Assembly (NCBI RefSeq): GCF_947179515.1
Contig: NC_067474.1
Location: forward strand, 91,650,824-91,714,823
Length of the DNA stretch: 64,000 nucleotides
Direction of reading: 5' to 3'
Source: Apodemus sylvaticus
Taxonomy: Eukaryota > Chordata > Mammalia > Rodentia > Muridae
A program made the position numbers and the translations under genes. The notes below the pieces were generated by a model. That model had not been told where the DNA came from, made no database searches, and was given only the letters and a program-made list of their open reading frames with translations. How positions within the stretch are numbered: the stretch's first letter is position 1; each line of letters starts with the position of its first letter. Below, piece by piece: positions 46,214 to 57,585 of the stretch.

Positions 46214-48635
46214 GAAAAGCACAGGACCAGATGGTTTCAGTGCAGAATTCTACCAGACCTTCAAAGAAGAGTTAACACCAATACTCTTCAAACTATTCCA
46301 CAAAATAGAAACAGAAGGAACACTACCCAATTCCTTCTACGAAGCCACAATTACGCTGATACCAAAGCCACACAAAGATCCAACAAAGAAAGAGAACTTC
46401 AGACCAATTTCCCTTATGAACATCGATGCAAAAATACTCAATAAAATTCTTGCCAACCGAATCCAAGAACACATCAAAACGATCATCCACCATGATCAAG
46501 TAGGCTTTATCCCGGGAATGCAGGGTTGGTTCAATATACGGAAATCCATCAATACAATCCACTACATAAACAAACTCAAAGAACAAAACCACATGGTCAT
46601 TTCATTGGATGCTGAAAAAGCATTTGACAAAATTCAGCATCCTTTCATGCTTAAAGTCTTGGAGAGAACAGGAATTCAAGGCCCATACCTAAACATAGTA
46701 AAAGCAATATACAGCAAACCGGTAGCCAGCATCAAACTAAATGGAGAGAAACTTGAAGCAATCCCACTGAAATCAGGGACCAAACAAGGCTGCCCCCTTT
46801 CTCCTTATCTTTTCAATATTGTACTTGAGGTACTAGCTCGGGCAATTCGACAACATAAGGAGGTCAAAGGGATACAAGTTGGAAAGGAGGAAGTCAAACT
46901 ATCATTATTTGCAGACGACATGATAGTCTACCTAAGTGACCCAAAAAACTCCACTAGAAAGCTCCTACAGCTGATAAACAACTTCAGCAAAGTGGCAGGG
47001 TATAAAATCAACTCAAGCAAATCAGTGGCCTTCCTATACTCAAAGGATAAGCAGGCTGAGAAAGAAATTAGGGAAATGACCCCTTTCACAATAGCCACAA
47101 ACAGTATAAAGTATCTTGGGGTGACTCTTACCAAACATGTGAAAGATCTGTATGACAAGAACTTCAAGACTCTGAAGAAGGAAATGGAAGAAGACCTCAA
47201 AAAATGGGAAAACCTCCCATGCTCATGGATTGGTAGAATCAATATAGTTAAAATGGCCATTTTGCCTAAAGCACTATACAGCTTCAATGCAATACCCATC
47301 AAAATCCCAACTCAATTCTTCACAGAGTTAGAAAGAGCAATTATCAAATTCATCTGGAACAACAAAAAACCCAGGATAGCTAAAACTATTCTCAGCAACA
47401 AAAGAAAATCTGGGGGAATCAGTATCCCTGACCTCAAGCAATACTACAGAGCAATAGTGTTAAAAACTGCATGGTATTGGTACAGTGACAGGCAGGAGGA
47501 TCAAAGGAACAGGATTGAAGATCCAGAAATGAACCCACACACCTATGGCCACTTGATTCTCGACAAAGAGGCTGAAAACATCCAATGGAAAAAAGATAGC
47601 CTTTCAACAAATGGTGCTGGTTCAACTGGAGGTCAGCATGCAGAAGAATGCGAATTGATCCATCCTTGTCTCCTTGTACTAAGCTCAAATCCAAATGGAT
47701 CAAGGACCTCCACATAAAGCCAGACACTCTGAAGCTAATAGAAAAGAAACTGGGGAAGACCCTTGAGGACATCGGTACAGGGAGAAAGTTTCTGAACAGA
47801 ACACCAATAGCGTATGCTCTAAGAGCAAGAATTGACAAATGGGACCTCATAAGGTTACAGAGTTTCTGTAAGGCAAAGGAAACCATCAAGAGGACAGATC
47901 GGCAACCAACAAATTGGGAAAAGATCTTCACCAATCCTACATCAGATAGAGGGCTAATATCCAATATATATAAAGAACTCAAGAAGTTAGACTCCAGAAA
48001 ACTGAACAACCCTATTAAAAAATGGGGTACAGAGTTAAACAAAGAATTCTCACCTGAAGAACTTCGGATGGCGGAGAAGCATCTTAAAAAATGCTCAACT
48101 TCATTAGTCATTAGGGAAACGCAAATCAAAACAACCCTAAGATTTCATCTTACACCAGTCAGAATGGCTAAGATTAAAAATTCAGGAGACAGCAGGTGTT
48201 GGAGAGGGTGCGGAGAAAGAGGAACACTCCTACACTGCTGGTGGGGTTGCAAATTGGTACAACCACTCTGGAAAGCAGTCTGGCGGTTCCTCCGAAAACT
48301 GGGCACCTCACTTCCAGAAGATCCTGCTCTACCACTCCTGGGCATATACCCAGAGGATTCCCCACCATGTAATTAGGATACATGCTCTACTATGTTCATA
48401 GCAGCCCTATTTATAATTGCCAGATGCTGGAAAGAACCCAGGTATCCCTCAACAGAAGAGTGGATGCAAAAAAATGTGGTATATCTACACAATGGAGTAC
48501 TATTCAGCCATTAGAAACAATGAATTCATGAAATTCTTAGGCAAATGGATGGAGCTAGAGAACATCATACTAAGTGAGGTAACCCAGACTCAAAAGGTGA
48601 ATCATGGTATGCACTCACTAATAAGTGGTTATTAA
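46214..48635 (+). pseudogene. L1-C ORF2, truncated and broken
   Basis: Encodes most of the reverse transcriptase region (open to about 47600) and the C-terminal domain. The catalytic box is FADD at 46908-46919, unlike FVDD in L1-A. A 1-base loss in a T-run near 47602 shifts the frame. The next frame (47648-48376) carries the Cys-rich C-terminus (RCWRGCGERG) and ends at TAG 48374-48376, where L1-A has AAG. A 1-base gain in an A-run near 48469-48475 shifts it again; 48417-48635 is the true C-terminal tail. With no endonuclease domain and three lesions it is inactive. Confidence 0.9.
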
Positions 48636-48890
48636 CCTAGAAAACTGGAATACCCAAAACATAATCCACACATCAAATGAGATACAAGAAGAAAGCAGGA
48701 GTGGTCCCTGGTTCTGGAAAGACTCAGTGAAACAGTATTTGGCAAAACCAGAACGGGGAACTGGGAAGGGGTGGGAGGGAGGACAGGGGAAGAGAAGGGG
48801 GCTTACGGGACTTTCGGGGAGTGGGGGGGCTAGAAAAGGGGAAATCATTTGAAATGTAAATAAATTATATCGAATAAAAAAAAGAAATTT
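46214..48890 (+). mobile_element. L1-C: young 5'-truncated L1
   Basis: Starts inside ORF2 at the '[14 protein letters not shown]' region and runs through the 3' UTR to an A-rich tail. By eye it differs from L1-A (24742-27410) at about 30 positions over 2.67 kb, near 99% identity, and shares subfamily marks such as 'cagatgctggaaag'. It begins exactly where the previous L1 tail ends. Clear target duplications were not found. It is one of the youngest elements here. Confidence 0.92.
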
Positions 48891-50291
48891 AAAAAAAAAG
48901 GAAGATATTTTCTGTTTCTTTTAGCCTCCCACTGAACTTTTAACCTACTTTAGTCTTCTCTATCCCTACTACAGATGCTGGTAATAGAAAACAGAATGTT
49001 TTATCTTTAGCAGACTATCAATGGACATTTTGGGTTCCAATTACAGTTGTGGGTTTTTTCCATGTGCAGAAACATATTGTGTCAGAACTATTGATCATTA
49101 TGGATGGTTCCAGTTCTAATGTACTCTAGACATATTTTATGCCTTCCTAGTCTCCTAACATTAATGGCCTTCAACAGGTGGTACTTTCTTTCAAATATTC
49201 TCCATGACTATGCTAATTTCCTTGTTCAGGATGTTGTAAAATCTGAGTTCATTAATTTAGCTGATGTTAGGTCTATATGATAGATCATTCTGATTTTCTT
49301 GGGTACATGTTTTACTTACTAGCCAGAAGTTACTAGAATTTGAATGCAACAAGAGTAGCTGACAAAATTGGAAAGTTAGCACAAGATGAGTAGAATACCA
49401 GCAATACTCAATGGAATTACATGGTTAGAGTACTATTGTCTCCCATGTCAGGTATGAGAATGACTTTGAAAAAAAATGGAACATTGATTAATTTCCCAGG
49501 TAAGGTGACATTATCACTTTGTTTGTTGGTTTGTTTTTCTCTGTTTTGCTTTGTTTTTTTCTTTCCATGTTCAGACTCTGGAAGTATTTTCATTCCTTCT
49601 GTTGGTTAATGGTAGGATTGAAAGTTGGGATTTAGTCCCAGTTCTACAGAATTAAACTAGGTAGGCTTTCCTAAATTTTGGAAGAGTACTAACTCAGCCT
49701 TACAGCAGCATTCTAAAGTTAACTGAGGCTTCAAATTGGTTATCCCTTTAGTCATACAATCAAGCTGTTTCCAGTGGGATTCACATCCTTCATTTCTGCC
49801 TGATATATTCCTAGTCAGCAGTTCAGTGTTTAACTACCTGGACCTGATTTGGTGCTGTTTATTCCATTGGACTTCATAGGAGAATCTGTTAATAATGTTT
49901 GATGATTAATTTGATCAGGTAACGTGGAGGAAACTTTGTATAGTGTTAGGATATGTTTAGTGTCTGACATCATTGGACAAAATTATGATAAAATTATGAA
50001 AATTATTAGAAAGCTATGCCTTTCTCCAAAAGCTATAGTGATTGAAAAGTTTCGATTTTCTGATATATATAATCATATATATAACATGTATTCCTTAATA
50101 GAATAAGATATATAGTAGCATATGATATAAAGTAAAGTTTATATTAGTTAGAAAAATATACCAACTATACCAATACCACAATATTTGTAAAACTTAATGA
50201 GAAGCAAGAAACTTGTCAGGATATCTCTCTTTTTGTTATGAAAATATTTCACTTAGCATCCACAGCACTTACCATTTCCATCATTCCAACA
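48891..50291. other. Unique DNA, no gene seen
   Basis: No repeat family or coding frame recognised between L1-C and ERV-2. Confidence 0.45.
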
Positions 50292-50616
50292 TGTGATGGA
50301 TTGTATATGATTGGACCAGGAAGTAACCCTATTAGGAGGTGTGGCCTTTTTGGAGTAGGTGTGTCACTGTGGGTGTTGCCTTAAGACCCTCACCATAGTT
50401 GCCTGGAAGTCAGTCTTCTACTAACAGCCTTCAGATGAAGATGTAGAACTCTGAGCTCCTCCTGAACCAAATCTGCCTGGATACTGTCATATTTCTGCAT
50501 TGATGATGATGGACTGAACCTCTGAGCCTATAAGCCAGCCCCACTTAAATGTTGCCTTTAATACAACTTACATTGGTCATGGTGTCTGTTCACAGCGGTG
50601 AAACCCTAACTAAGAT
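50292..50616 (+). repeat. ERV-2 5' LTR
   Basis: Starts TGTGATGGATTGTATATG and ends 'aaccctaactaagata'. It has the same inner blocks as the ERV-1 LTRs, such as 'cttcagatgaagatgtagaa', but keeps the 'gtaaccctattaggaggtg' stretch missing from ERV-1's 5' LTR. Confidence 0.85.
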
Positions 50617-50622
50617 AGAAGT

Positions 50623-50640
50623 TGGTACCAGGGACTGGGG
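50623..50640 (+). promoter_or_regulatory. ERV-2 primer binding site (tRNA-Leu type)
   Basis: 'tggtaccagggactgggg' complements the 3' end of tRNA-Leu including its CCA, with small changes after the first ten bases. This supports ERVL class membership. Confidence 0.75.
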
Positions 50641-51154
50641 TATTGCTGTGATAGGCATGACCATGCTTTTGTTTGGAAGAATGTGGATTTTGGGACTTTG
50701 AATCTGGAAAGCCATGAAATGCTTTAAGAGGGGTTTAATGGGCCAGCCTAGTAAAAATATGGAAGACAGTTATACAGAGAGTCATTTGAACTGTGTAGCC
50801 CTGATGGAGTGAAGAAAAACTTTAATATGTGGCTGAGAGACTGTTTTTGTGATGTTTTGGTGAAGAACACAGCTGTTTTTACCATTGTCTGAAGAGACTG
50901 CCTAGGGCTAAGGTAAAGAGATTTATATTAACTGCATCTGCAAAGGAAGTCTCAAAAAAGCCCAACAAAGACTTTGTTCTCTGGTTAAGTCTGATGAAGA
51001 AACTTTTGAACAAACATAGCAAGCTGAGAAGGGAAAAGTACGAAATATATAGTTTGAGCATTAAAGGGGCTCCAGGAAGTGAAATGGAGCTGAATTCAAG
51101 AATATTAAATTGAATAAAGAAAGTGGTGACCTGGGGGCAAGATTCCACCCAGCT

Positions 51155-51375
51155 AAATATAGGTCCAGGCTTGGTATTACAAGCCTTTAATTCCAGGAGG
51201 CAAAGATAAGCAGATCACTGCATTCAAAGCCAGCCTAGAACAGAACAAATTCTAGGTGAAGAAAAATTTAAATCTAGGCTTGGTGGACCACATCTTTAAT
51301 CCCAATGCTTATGAAACAGTCATGCAGATCTCTTGAGTTCAAAGTCAGTCTATGGAGCAAGCTTCAGAACAGCCA
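51155..51375 (+). mobile_element. Two tandem B1-like segments in ERV-2
   Basis: The first (51165-51255) and second (51272-51375) both run 'aggcttggt...', '...tttaatcccaa/ttccagg', 'cattcaaagccagcct' or 'gagttcaaagtcagtct'. ERV-1 has a single such segment. The pair lies inside the retroviral internal region. Confidence 0.6.
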
Positions 51376-51586
51376 ATTTAGGCAGTGAAGGAGCTGGGAA
51401 AAAGGAAGCTAGTGATAATGTAATAGAACAAGGAGGCCAATGTTCCAGCTCCTACAAGCAGCAGAACTCAGCAGCTTTGGCCATGTGTCTCTGGCTTTAT
51501 ATTGAAGAGGAGGAGACAACTGGGACAATTGACACTGGTTAGCTGGAGCTAAGAAATTAGTGGTGATTAAGAAAAGACCAGCATCA

Positions 51587-53430
51587 GGCTGAGAAAGAAA
51601 TTAGGGAACTGACATGCTTCATAATAGCCATAAACAGTATAAAGTACCTTGGGGTGACTCTTACCAAGCATGTGAAAGATCTGTTTGACAAGAACCTCAA
51701 GACTCTGAAGAAGGAAATGGAAGAAGACCTCAAAAAATGGAAAAAAACTCCCATGCTCATGGATCGGCAGGATTAATATAGTTAAAATGGCCATTTTGCC
51801 AAAAGCATTTTACAGATTCAACACAATACCCATCAAAATCCCAACTCAGTTCTTCACAGAGTTAGAAAGAGCAATTCTCAAATTCATCTGGAATAACAAA
51901 AAACCAGGATAGCTAAAACTATTCTCAACAACAAAAGAAATTCTGGGGGAATCAGTATCCCTGACCTCAAGCAATACTACAGAGCAATAGTGTTAAAAAT
52001 TGCATGGTATTGGTACAGTGACAGGCAGGCGGATCAATGGAACAGGATTGAAGATTCAGAAATGAACCCATACACCTATAGCCACTTGATCCTGGGGAAG
52101 GGGGAAGAAAACATCCAATGGAAAAAAGATAGCCTTTTCAACAAATGGTGCTGGTTCAACTGGAGGTCAGCATGCAGAATAATGAGAATTGATCCATCCT
52201 TGTCTCCTTGTGCTAAGCTCAACTCCAAATGGATCAAGGACCTCCAAATAAACCCAGACACTCTGAAGCTAATAGAAAAGAAACTGGGGAAGACCCTTGA
52301 GGACATCGGTACAGGGGGAAAGTTCCTGAACAGAACAGCAATAGCATATGCTCTAAGATCAAGAATTGACAAATGGGACCTCATAAAATTACAAAGTTTC
52401 TGTAAAGCAAAGGACACCATCAAATGGACAAATTGGCAACCAACAAATTGGGGAAAGATCTTCACCAACCCTACATCAGATAAAGGGCTAATATCCAATA
52501 TATCCAAAGAACTCAAGAAGTTAGACACCAGAAAATGAAATAACCCTATTAAAAAATGGAGTACAGAGTTAAAAAAAGAATTCTCTCCTGAAGAACTTTG
52601 GATGGTGGAGAAACATCTTTTAAAATGCTCAACTTCTTTAGTCATCAGGGAAATGCAAATCAAAACAACCCTGAGATTTCAATTTACACTAGTCAGAATA
52701 GCTAAGATTAAAAACTCAGGAGACAGCAGGTGTTGGTGAGAATGTGGAGAAAGAGGAACACTACTCCACTGCTGGTTGGGTTGCAAATTGGTACAACCAC
52801 TCTGGAAATCAGTCTGGCGGTTCCTTAGAAAACTGGGCATGTCACTTCTGAAAGATCCTGCTATACCACTCCTGGACATATACCCAGAGGATTCCCCAGC
52901 ATGTAATAAGGATATATGCTCCACTATGTTTATAGCAGCCCTATTTATAATAGCCAGAAGCTGGAAAGAACCCAGGTATCCCTCAACAGAAGAATGGATG
53001 CAAAAAATGTGGTATATATACACATTGGAGTACTATTCAGCCATTAGAAACAATGAATTAATGAAATTCTTAGACAAATGGATGGAGCTGAAGAACATCA
53101 TACTAAGTGAGGTAACCCAGTCTCAAGAGATCAATCATAGTATGCATTCACTAATAAGTGGATATTAGCCTGGAAAACTGGAATACCCAAAACATAATCC
53201 ATACATCAAATGAGGTACAAGAAGAACGGAGGAGTGGCCCCTGGTTCTGGAAAGACTAAGTGTAGCAGTATAAGGCAAAACCAGAACAGGGAAGTGGGAA
53301 GGGGTAGGTAGGAGGGAAGTGGGCTTATGTGACTTTCGAGGAGTTGGAGACCAGAAAAGGGGAAATCATTTGAAATATAAATAAAAAATATATCGAATAA
53401 AATTAAAGAAAAAGAAAAGAAAAAACAAAA
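51587..53430 (+). mobile_element. L1-D: 5'-truncated L1 nested in ERV-2
   Basis: Starts in late reverse transcriptase sequence ('ggctgagaaagaaatta') and ends in a rat-type 3' UTR and A-rich tail. 'gaaaagaccagcatca' (51571-51586) and 'gaaaataccagcatca' (53431-53446) flank it, a 16-bp duplication with one mismatch. ERV-1 shows the unoccupied site at 38485-38497. A 182-codon ORF2 piece at 51990-52538 and the C-terminal piece at 52776-53168 are separated by stops and frameshifts. It cannot encode a working protein. Confidence 0.92.
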
Positions 53431-53910
53431 GAAAATACCAGCATCACTGAGGTAAAATCTTCTGGGAAATGTTTTCTGAGAGCACAAAGAAGCTGAATTT
53501 CAGAGATAACCAAGGTTGTACCTCATGCTGCAGCTGTACTTGGTAACATGTAAGATTCATCAAGGTGGTACTAGTTTTGAAGGCATGAAGTCATCATGAA
53601 GAAAAGCTGCGGTTTGGCACTGTGAAAGGCCATAGAAGGCCATTGGTGAAAGTGCACCCTCAGTTGTAATTGACAGCCCAGGCCTGAAGGGGTCATACAA
53701 AGGAGTTGAGGCTTGCTACCATGAAGAGAGACTATGAGAGGCTTTGATGAAGCGTAGTTGCTATGGAAGACCCTAGCATATTAGAGATGCCAGTACCATG
53801 GGATGACCACCAAGAACAGCAATGGCAGTGGAATGGATCAACCTGAATTTAGAGTGCTACAGAGGGAAGAGCAGAAGTGACACCAGCTCTTTGGAGATGC
53901 ACAGAAGATC

Positions 53911-54186
53911 ATGTGTGGATCTCAGACATTGGAAAAAGAAGCTGTGAAGATGAAATTGACTTGTGGACCCCAAGATGTTAAAAATGCCAGGGACGCAGGA
54001 TGCCTTCCAAGGAAAGCTGCTAACAGGGAGTGGAACCAGCCCAGGAGACAGAACCTTGTTGCAGTCAACAAGGATGAAAAAGTGGTTGGATATCTGAAGA
54101 CTACTTTGCCATCAGACATGAAGATGCAGAGTTTGGACTTTGCCCAGCTGGTTTCCTGTCTTGTTTGGTGGATTAATGTTAAGTGA
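53911..54186 (+). CDS. Small conserved frame in ERV-2 internal region
   Basis: A 91-codon frame, the counterpart of 38957-39259 in ERV-1, with the same start context and collinear residues (for example 'NREWNQPRRQNLVAVNKD' against 'NRKWNQPRRKKFVAVNKD'). It ends about 9 codons earlier than in ERV-1. Gaps between the two appear to be in multiples of three. No domain recognised. Translation is unproven; the element could also simply be too short in this region for stops to accumulate. Confidence 0.35.
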   Translation: MCGSQTLEKEAVKMKLTCGPQDVKNARDAGCLPRKAANREWNQPRRQNLVAVNKDEKVVGYLKTTLPSDMKMQSLDFAQLVSCLVWWINVK

Positions 54187-54349
54187 TAGGATGAATTTCA
54201 AAAGAGACCTTGAACTTTGGACTTGTTGAGACTGCTATAGACTACAGAGACTTTTGAAGTTGCATTAAATGTATTTTGCATTATGCTATGTTTAAGTATG
54301 CCCCACATAGAATCATGTATGAACAAGTCTAGGGGGCCAGGGAGTGGAA

Positions 54350-54675
54350 TGTGATGGTTTGTATATGACTGGCTAAGGAAGTAACCCTATTAGGAGGTAT
54401 GGCCTTGTTGGAGTAGGTGTGTCACTGAGTGTTTGGCCTTAAGACCCTCACCCTAGTTACCTGGAAGTCAGTCTTCTACTAGCAGCCTTCAGATGAAGAT
54501 GTAGAACTCTGAGCTCCTCCTGCACCAAATCAGCCTGGATGCTGCCATATTTCTGCATTGATGACAATGGACTAATTCTCTGAGCCTGTAAGCCAGACCC
54601 AATTAAAGGTTGTCTTTTATAAAGCTTGCATTGGTCATGGTGTCTGTTCACAGCAGTGAAACCCCAACTAAGACA
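54350..54675 (+). repeat. ERV-2 3' LTR
   Basis: Starts TGTGATGGTTTGTATATG after the purine-rich 'gggggccagggagtggaa' and ends 'aactaagaca'. It has canonical TG...CA ends. Confidence 0.85.
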
Positions 54676-55082
54676 GGACACAAAAGAAAATTCCATAATT
54701 GTAATTCAAACTTGTGTTTTGTAAGATATCAACATGATTAAGAACTCAGTAGGTAGGGCTACCACTAGACTCTGCCAGAAAAGTTGGTTTGTTGTTGTTG
54801 TTGTTGTTGTTTTCCTTCAGTGAACATAAATGCTGACCAGTCACAGTAGTAAGAATAAGTGACTACTGAGTACTCAGCTGTCGTAATAGTATCCATATCT
54901 CTCCATATACTGATCACAGAAAAATAGCAGAAGTAGGAGAAATTTATAAGCTGTAGTATTGAAGAGGGTCATAAAATCCTCCCTTCTAATCATGGCATTG
55001 TACACAGGAAATGAAAGGGATTCTGAGAACTTAGACAGAGCAAACCTGTTAATTTTCAATTATGTAAGAGAAGAGAGATTTT
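54676..55082. other. Short unique spacer with (TTG)n
   Basis: A small (TTG)n run lies at about 54788-54811. Otherwise I see nothing between ERV-2 and L1-E. Confidence 0.5.
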
Positions 55083-56058
55083 CTATGACCCCTTCTATTT
55101 CTTTAGGGGTTATGGGACTGTTTAGATGATCTATTTGGTCCTGATTTAATTTTGGTATTTGGTACCTATCAAGGAAATTGTCCATTTCCTCCAGATTCTC
55201 CAGTTGTGTTGAATATAGGCTTTTGTAGTAGGATCTGATGATTTTTTGGATTTCCTCAGTTTCTTTTGTTATATCCCCCTTTTCATTTCTAATTTTGTTA
55301 ATTTGGATACTTTCTCTGTGCCCTTTGGTCAGTCTGGCTAAGGGTTTATCTATCTTGTTAATTTTCTGAAAGAACCAGCTCCTGGATTCCTTGATTCTTT
55401 GTATGGTTCTCTTTGTTTCCACTTGATTAATTTCAGCCCTGAGTTTGATGATTTCCTGTCTTCTACTCCTCTTGGGCGAAATAGCTTCTTTTTGTTCCAG
55501 GACTTTCAGGTGTGTCCTTAAGCAGCTAGTGTATGCTCTCTTCATTTTCTTTTTGGAGGCACTCAGGACTATGAGCTTTCCTCTTAGCACTGCTTTCATT
55601 GTGTCCCAAAGATTTGGGTATGTTGGGTCTTCATTTTCATTAAATTCTAAAAAGTCTCTGATTTCTTTCTTTATTTCTTCTTTAACCACGGTGTCATTGA
55701 GTAGAGTATTGTTCAGCCTCCATGTGTATGTGGGCTTTCTGTTGTTTTTGTTGCTACTGAAAACCACTCTTACTGCACAGTGATATGATAGAAGGCATGG
55801 GATAGGTTCGATCTTCTTGTTTTTGTTGAGGTCTGTCTTGTGACCAATTATATGGTCGATTTTGGAGAAGGTACCATGAGGTGCTGAGAAAAAGGTATAT
55901 TTTTTTTGCTTTAGGGTGAAATGTTCTATAAATATCAGTCAAATCGAATTGGTCCAAAGCTTCAATTAGTTTTACTGTGTCCCTGTTTAGTTTCTGTTTT
56001 CCTGATCGCTCCATTGAGGAGAGTGGAGTGTTGAAGTTCCCCACAATTATTTGTGTTT
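55083..56058 (-). pseudogene. L1-E ORF2 fragment
   Basis: Covers the end of the endonuclease domain and the linker. The metal-binding GDFNT motif reads GNFNT here (about 56035-56045), so the catalytic Asp is replaced by Asn. The stretch after '[10 protein letters not shown]' is frameshifted. From 55767 to 55083 the linker is open for about 230 codons (to 'KEIEGVIE') and then runs into unrelated DNA. No reverse transcriptase remains. Confidence 0.85.
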
Positions 56059-56380
56059 TTGTTTAATTCTTTTTTTCTTTTCTTTTTTTTTTTTACTTTT
56101 TTTTATGCGATATATTTTTATTTACATTTCAAATGATTTCCCCTTTTCTAGCCCCCACTCCCCGAAAGTCCCATAAGCCCCCTTCTCTCCCCCTGTCCTC
56201 CCACCCACCCCTTCCCACTTCCCCGTTCTGGTTTTGCCGAATACTGCTTCACTGAGTCTTTCCAGAACAAGGGGCCACTCCTCCTTTCTTCTTGTACCTC
56301 ATTTGATGTGTGGATTATGTTTTGGGTATTCCAGTTTTCTAGGTTAATATCCACTTATTAGTGAGTGCATACCATGATTG
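56059..56380 (-). mobile_element. L1 3' UTR tail inside L1-E
   Basis: A 322-bp rat-type L1 3' end: long interrupted poly(T) at 56065-56104, then the antisense 3' UTR with the cytosine-rich tract and 'ccacttattagtgagtgcat'. The sequences on its two sides are not adjacent in a normal L1, so it came with a deletion. No target duplication was found. Confidence 0.85.
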
Positions 56381-56757
56381 TTTCCTCTTTCATGACTTCT
56401 GCCTGTTGACTCAAGTTCTCCTGCATTTCTTTAAGTTTTTTGTTTGTTCGTTTGTTTGTTTCTTCTTTATTAGCTTCTATCTCTTGAGCCTTATTCTCCT
56501 GAATTCTTTAAGCGACTTTTGTGTTTCCATTATACGGGTTTGTAGCTTATTCATGTTCCCTGTATTTCTTAAAGAGATTCATTAATGTCCTTTTTGTCTT
56601 CTTCTAGCAGCATCATAAGCAGTGATTTTAAATCCAAATCTTGTTTCTCTGGTGTATTGGCATAACCAGGACTTGCTGATGTTGGAGAGTTTGGTTCAGA
56701 CACGGCCATATTGCCTAGATTTCTGTTAGTAGCGTTCCTGATTTTGCCCTTTGCCAT
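56381..56757 (-). pseudogene. L1-E ORF1 N-terminal fragment
   Basis: Starts at ATG 56755-56757 with MAKGKIRNATNRNLGNMAVSEP, the family N-terminus, and reads to a stop near 56569 (after 'EEDKKDINESL'). Out-of-frame coiled-coil sequence then continues to 56381. The RRM and C-terminal domains are missing. Confidence 0.85.
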
Positions 56758-57585
56758 CTTCTTCTCTGGCATTAGTTGGTCTTGTCTCTGGCTGGTGTTT
56801 GAGCCTCCTGAGAGGCTCTAGAGCTATTTCTGCAACACTGGATGACTGGGTTTCCCCTTTTGCAGATTGCTGATGTGCTGTCCTCCTCTTGGATGCCCTT
56901 GCATCCCTACTGTGCTTTGCCCAAGATTGTGTCTGTGAACCAGATGGTGCCCATTTGCTCCTTTAGGGAGTGCTGAGGGTGTATGCTGCCAGACCTTTTC
57001 TGAGTGCTGATCACTCTGCTGTGCAGCCGAACTCCCAACCGGGTTGGTGCACACAAGGCTAGCCTAGCTGTACAGGCCCCTAGTCTAGGCAAAAGCCTGG
57101 CACGGCTATGAATGTTAATTGGTTCTATCAGGTGGCCAGGATGGTGGAGTGTGCACGTGCCCTGAAAGTGCTGGGAGAGTCTGCTGGGCTAACAACCTCC
57201 TAGCTGGGTTGGCACACAGATGGCCCACCTAGTAGCCCAGGTCTTGGGGGCAGTCCAGGGTCTGTTGAGCATAGACCTCTGCTATGTTAGCCTTGGGCTT
57301 TGCCTGTTAGCTGGCTTTGCCTGCCAGAACTCTCTGGGGTCCCGTAGGCAAAATGGCGGCACATTTGCAGGACTGGGTAAACAACCTCCTGGCCGGGTAT
57401 GCACACCGATGGCCTCCCGAACAGCCCAGGGCCTGGATGCAGGCCAAAGCCCATTGGGCTTAGACCCCGCCCACACCGTGTTGTTGGCCTCGGGTTTTAT
57501 TTGCGTACCTCAGTTTGTCTGATTTCTCTGGTACCCGAGATCCAAGATGGAGGTGAGTCTATCGTAACTGACTGGTCTTGATCTA
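56758..57585 (-). promoter_or_regulatory. L1-E 5' UTR
   Basis: The reverse complement of this region matches L1-A's 5' UTR from about 21008 onward, including 'gactcacctccatcttg' and the 'gaggtac' stretch. It carries 'caaaatggcggcac' near 57349, a good YY1-type core, and another at 57542-57552. It is 5'-truncated relative to L1-A by about 200 bp. Confidence 0.75.

Larger units (their letters stand above)
50292..54675 (+). mobile_element. ERV-2: ERVL-class element with nested L1
   Basis: Same family and orientation as ERV-1. LTRs lie at 50292-50616 and 54350-54675. The internal region of about 1.9 kb (minus the nested L1-D) is collinear with ERV-1, including the B1-like zone and the small frame near the 3' LTR. 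No gag-pol-env genes are present. The primer site is better kept than in ERV-1. Confidence 0.82.
55083..57585 (-). mobile_element. L1-E: rearranged reverse-strand L1
   Basis: Reading from right to left: 5' UTR (57585-56758), the start of ORF1 (56757-56381), an L1 3' UTR with poly(A) (56380-56059), then ORF2 from late endonuclease into the linker (56058-55083), where it stops abruptly. Compared with L1-B, about 1.33 kb between mid-ORF1 and the endonuclease D145 region is missing and is replaced by the 322-bp L1 tail. The reverse transcriptase, 3' UTR and tail of the host copy are absent. It is non-functional. Confidence 0.85.
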
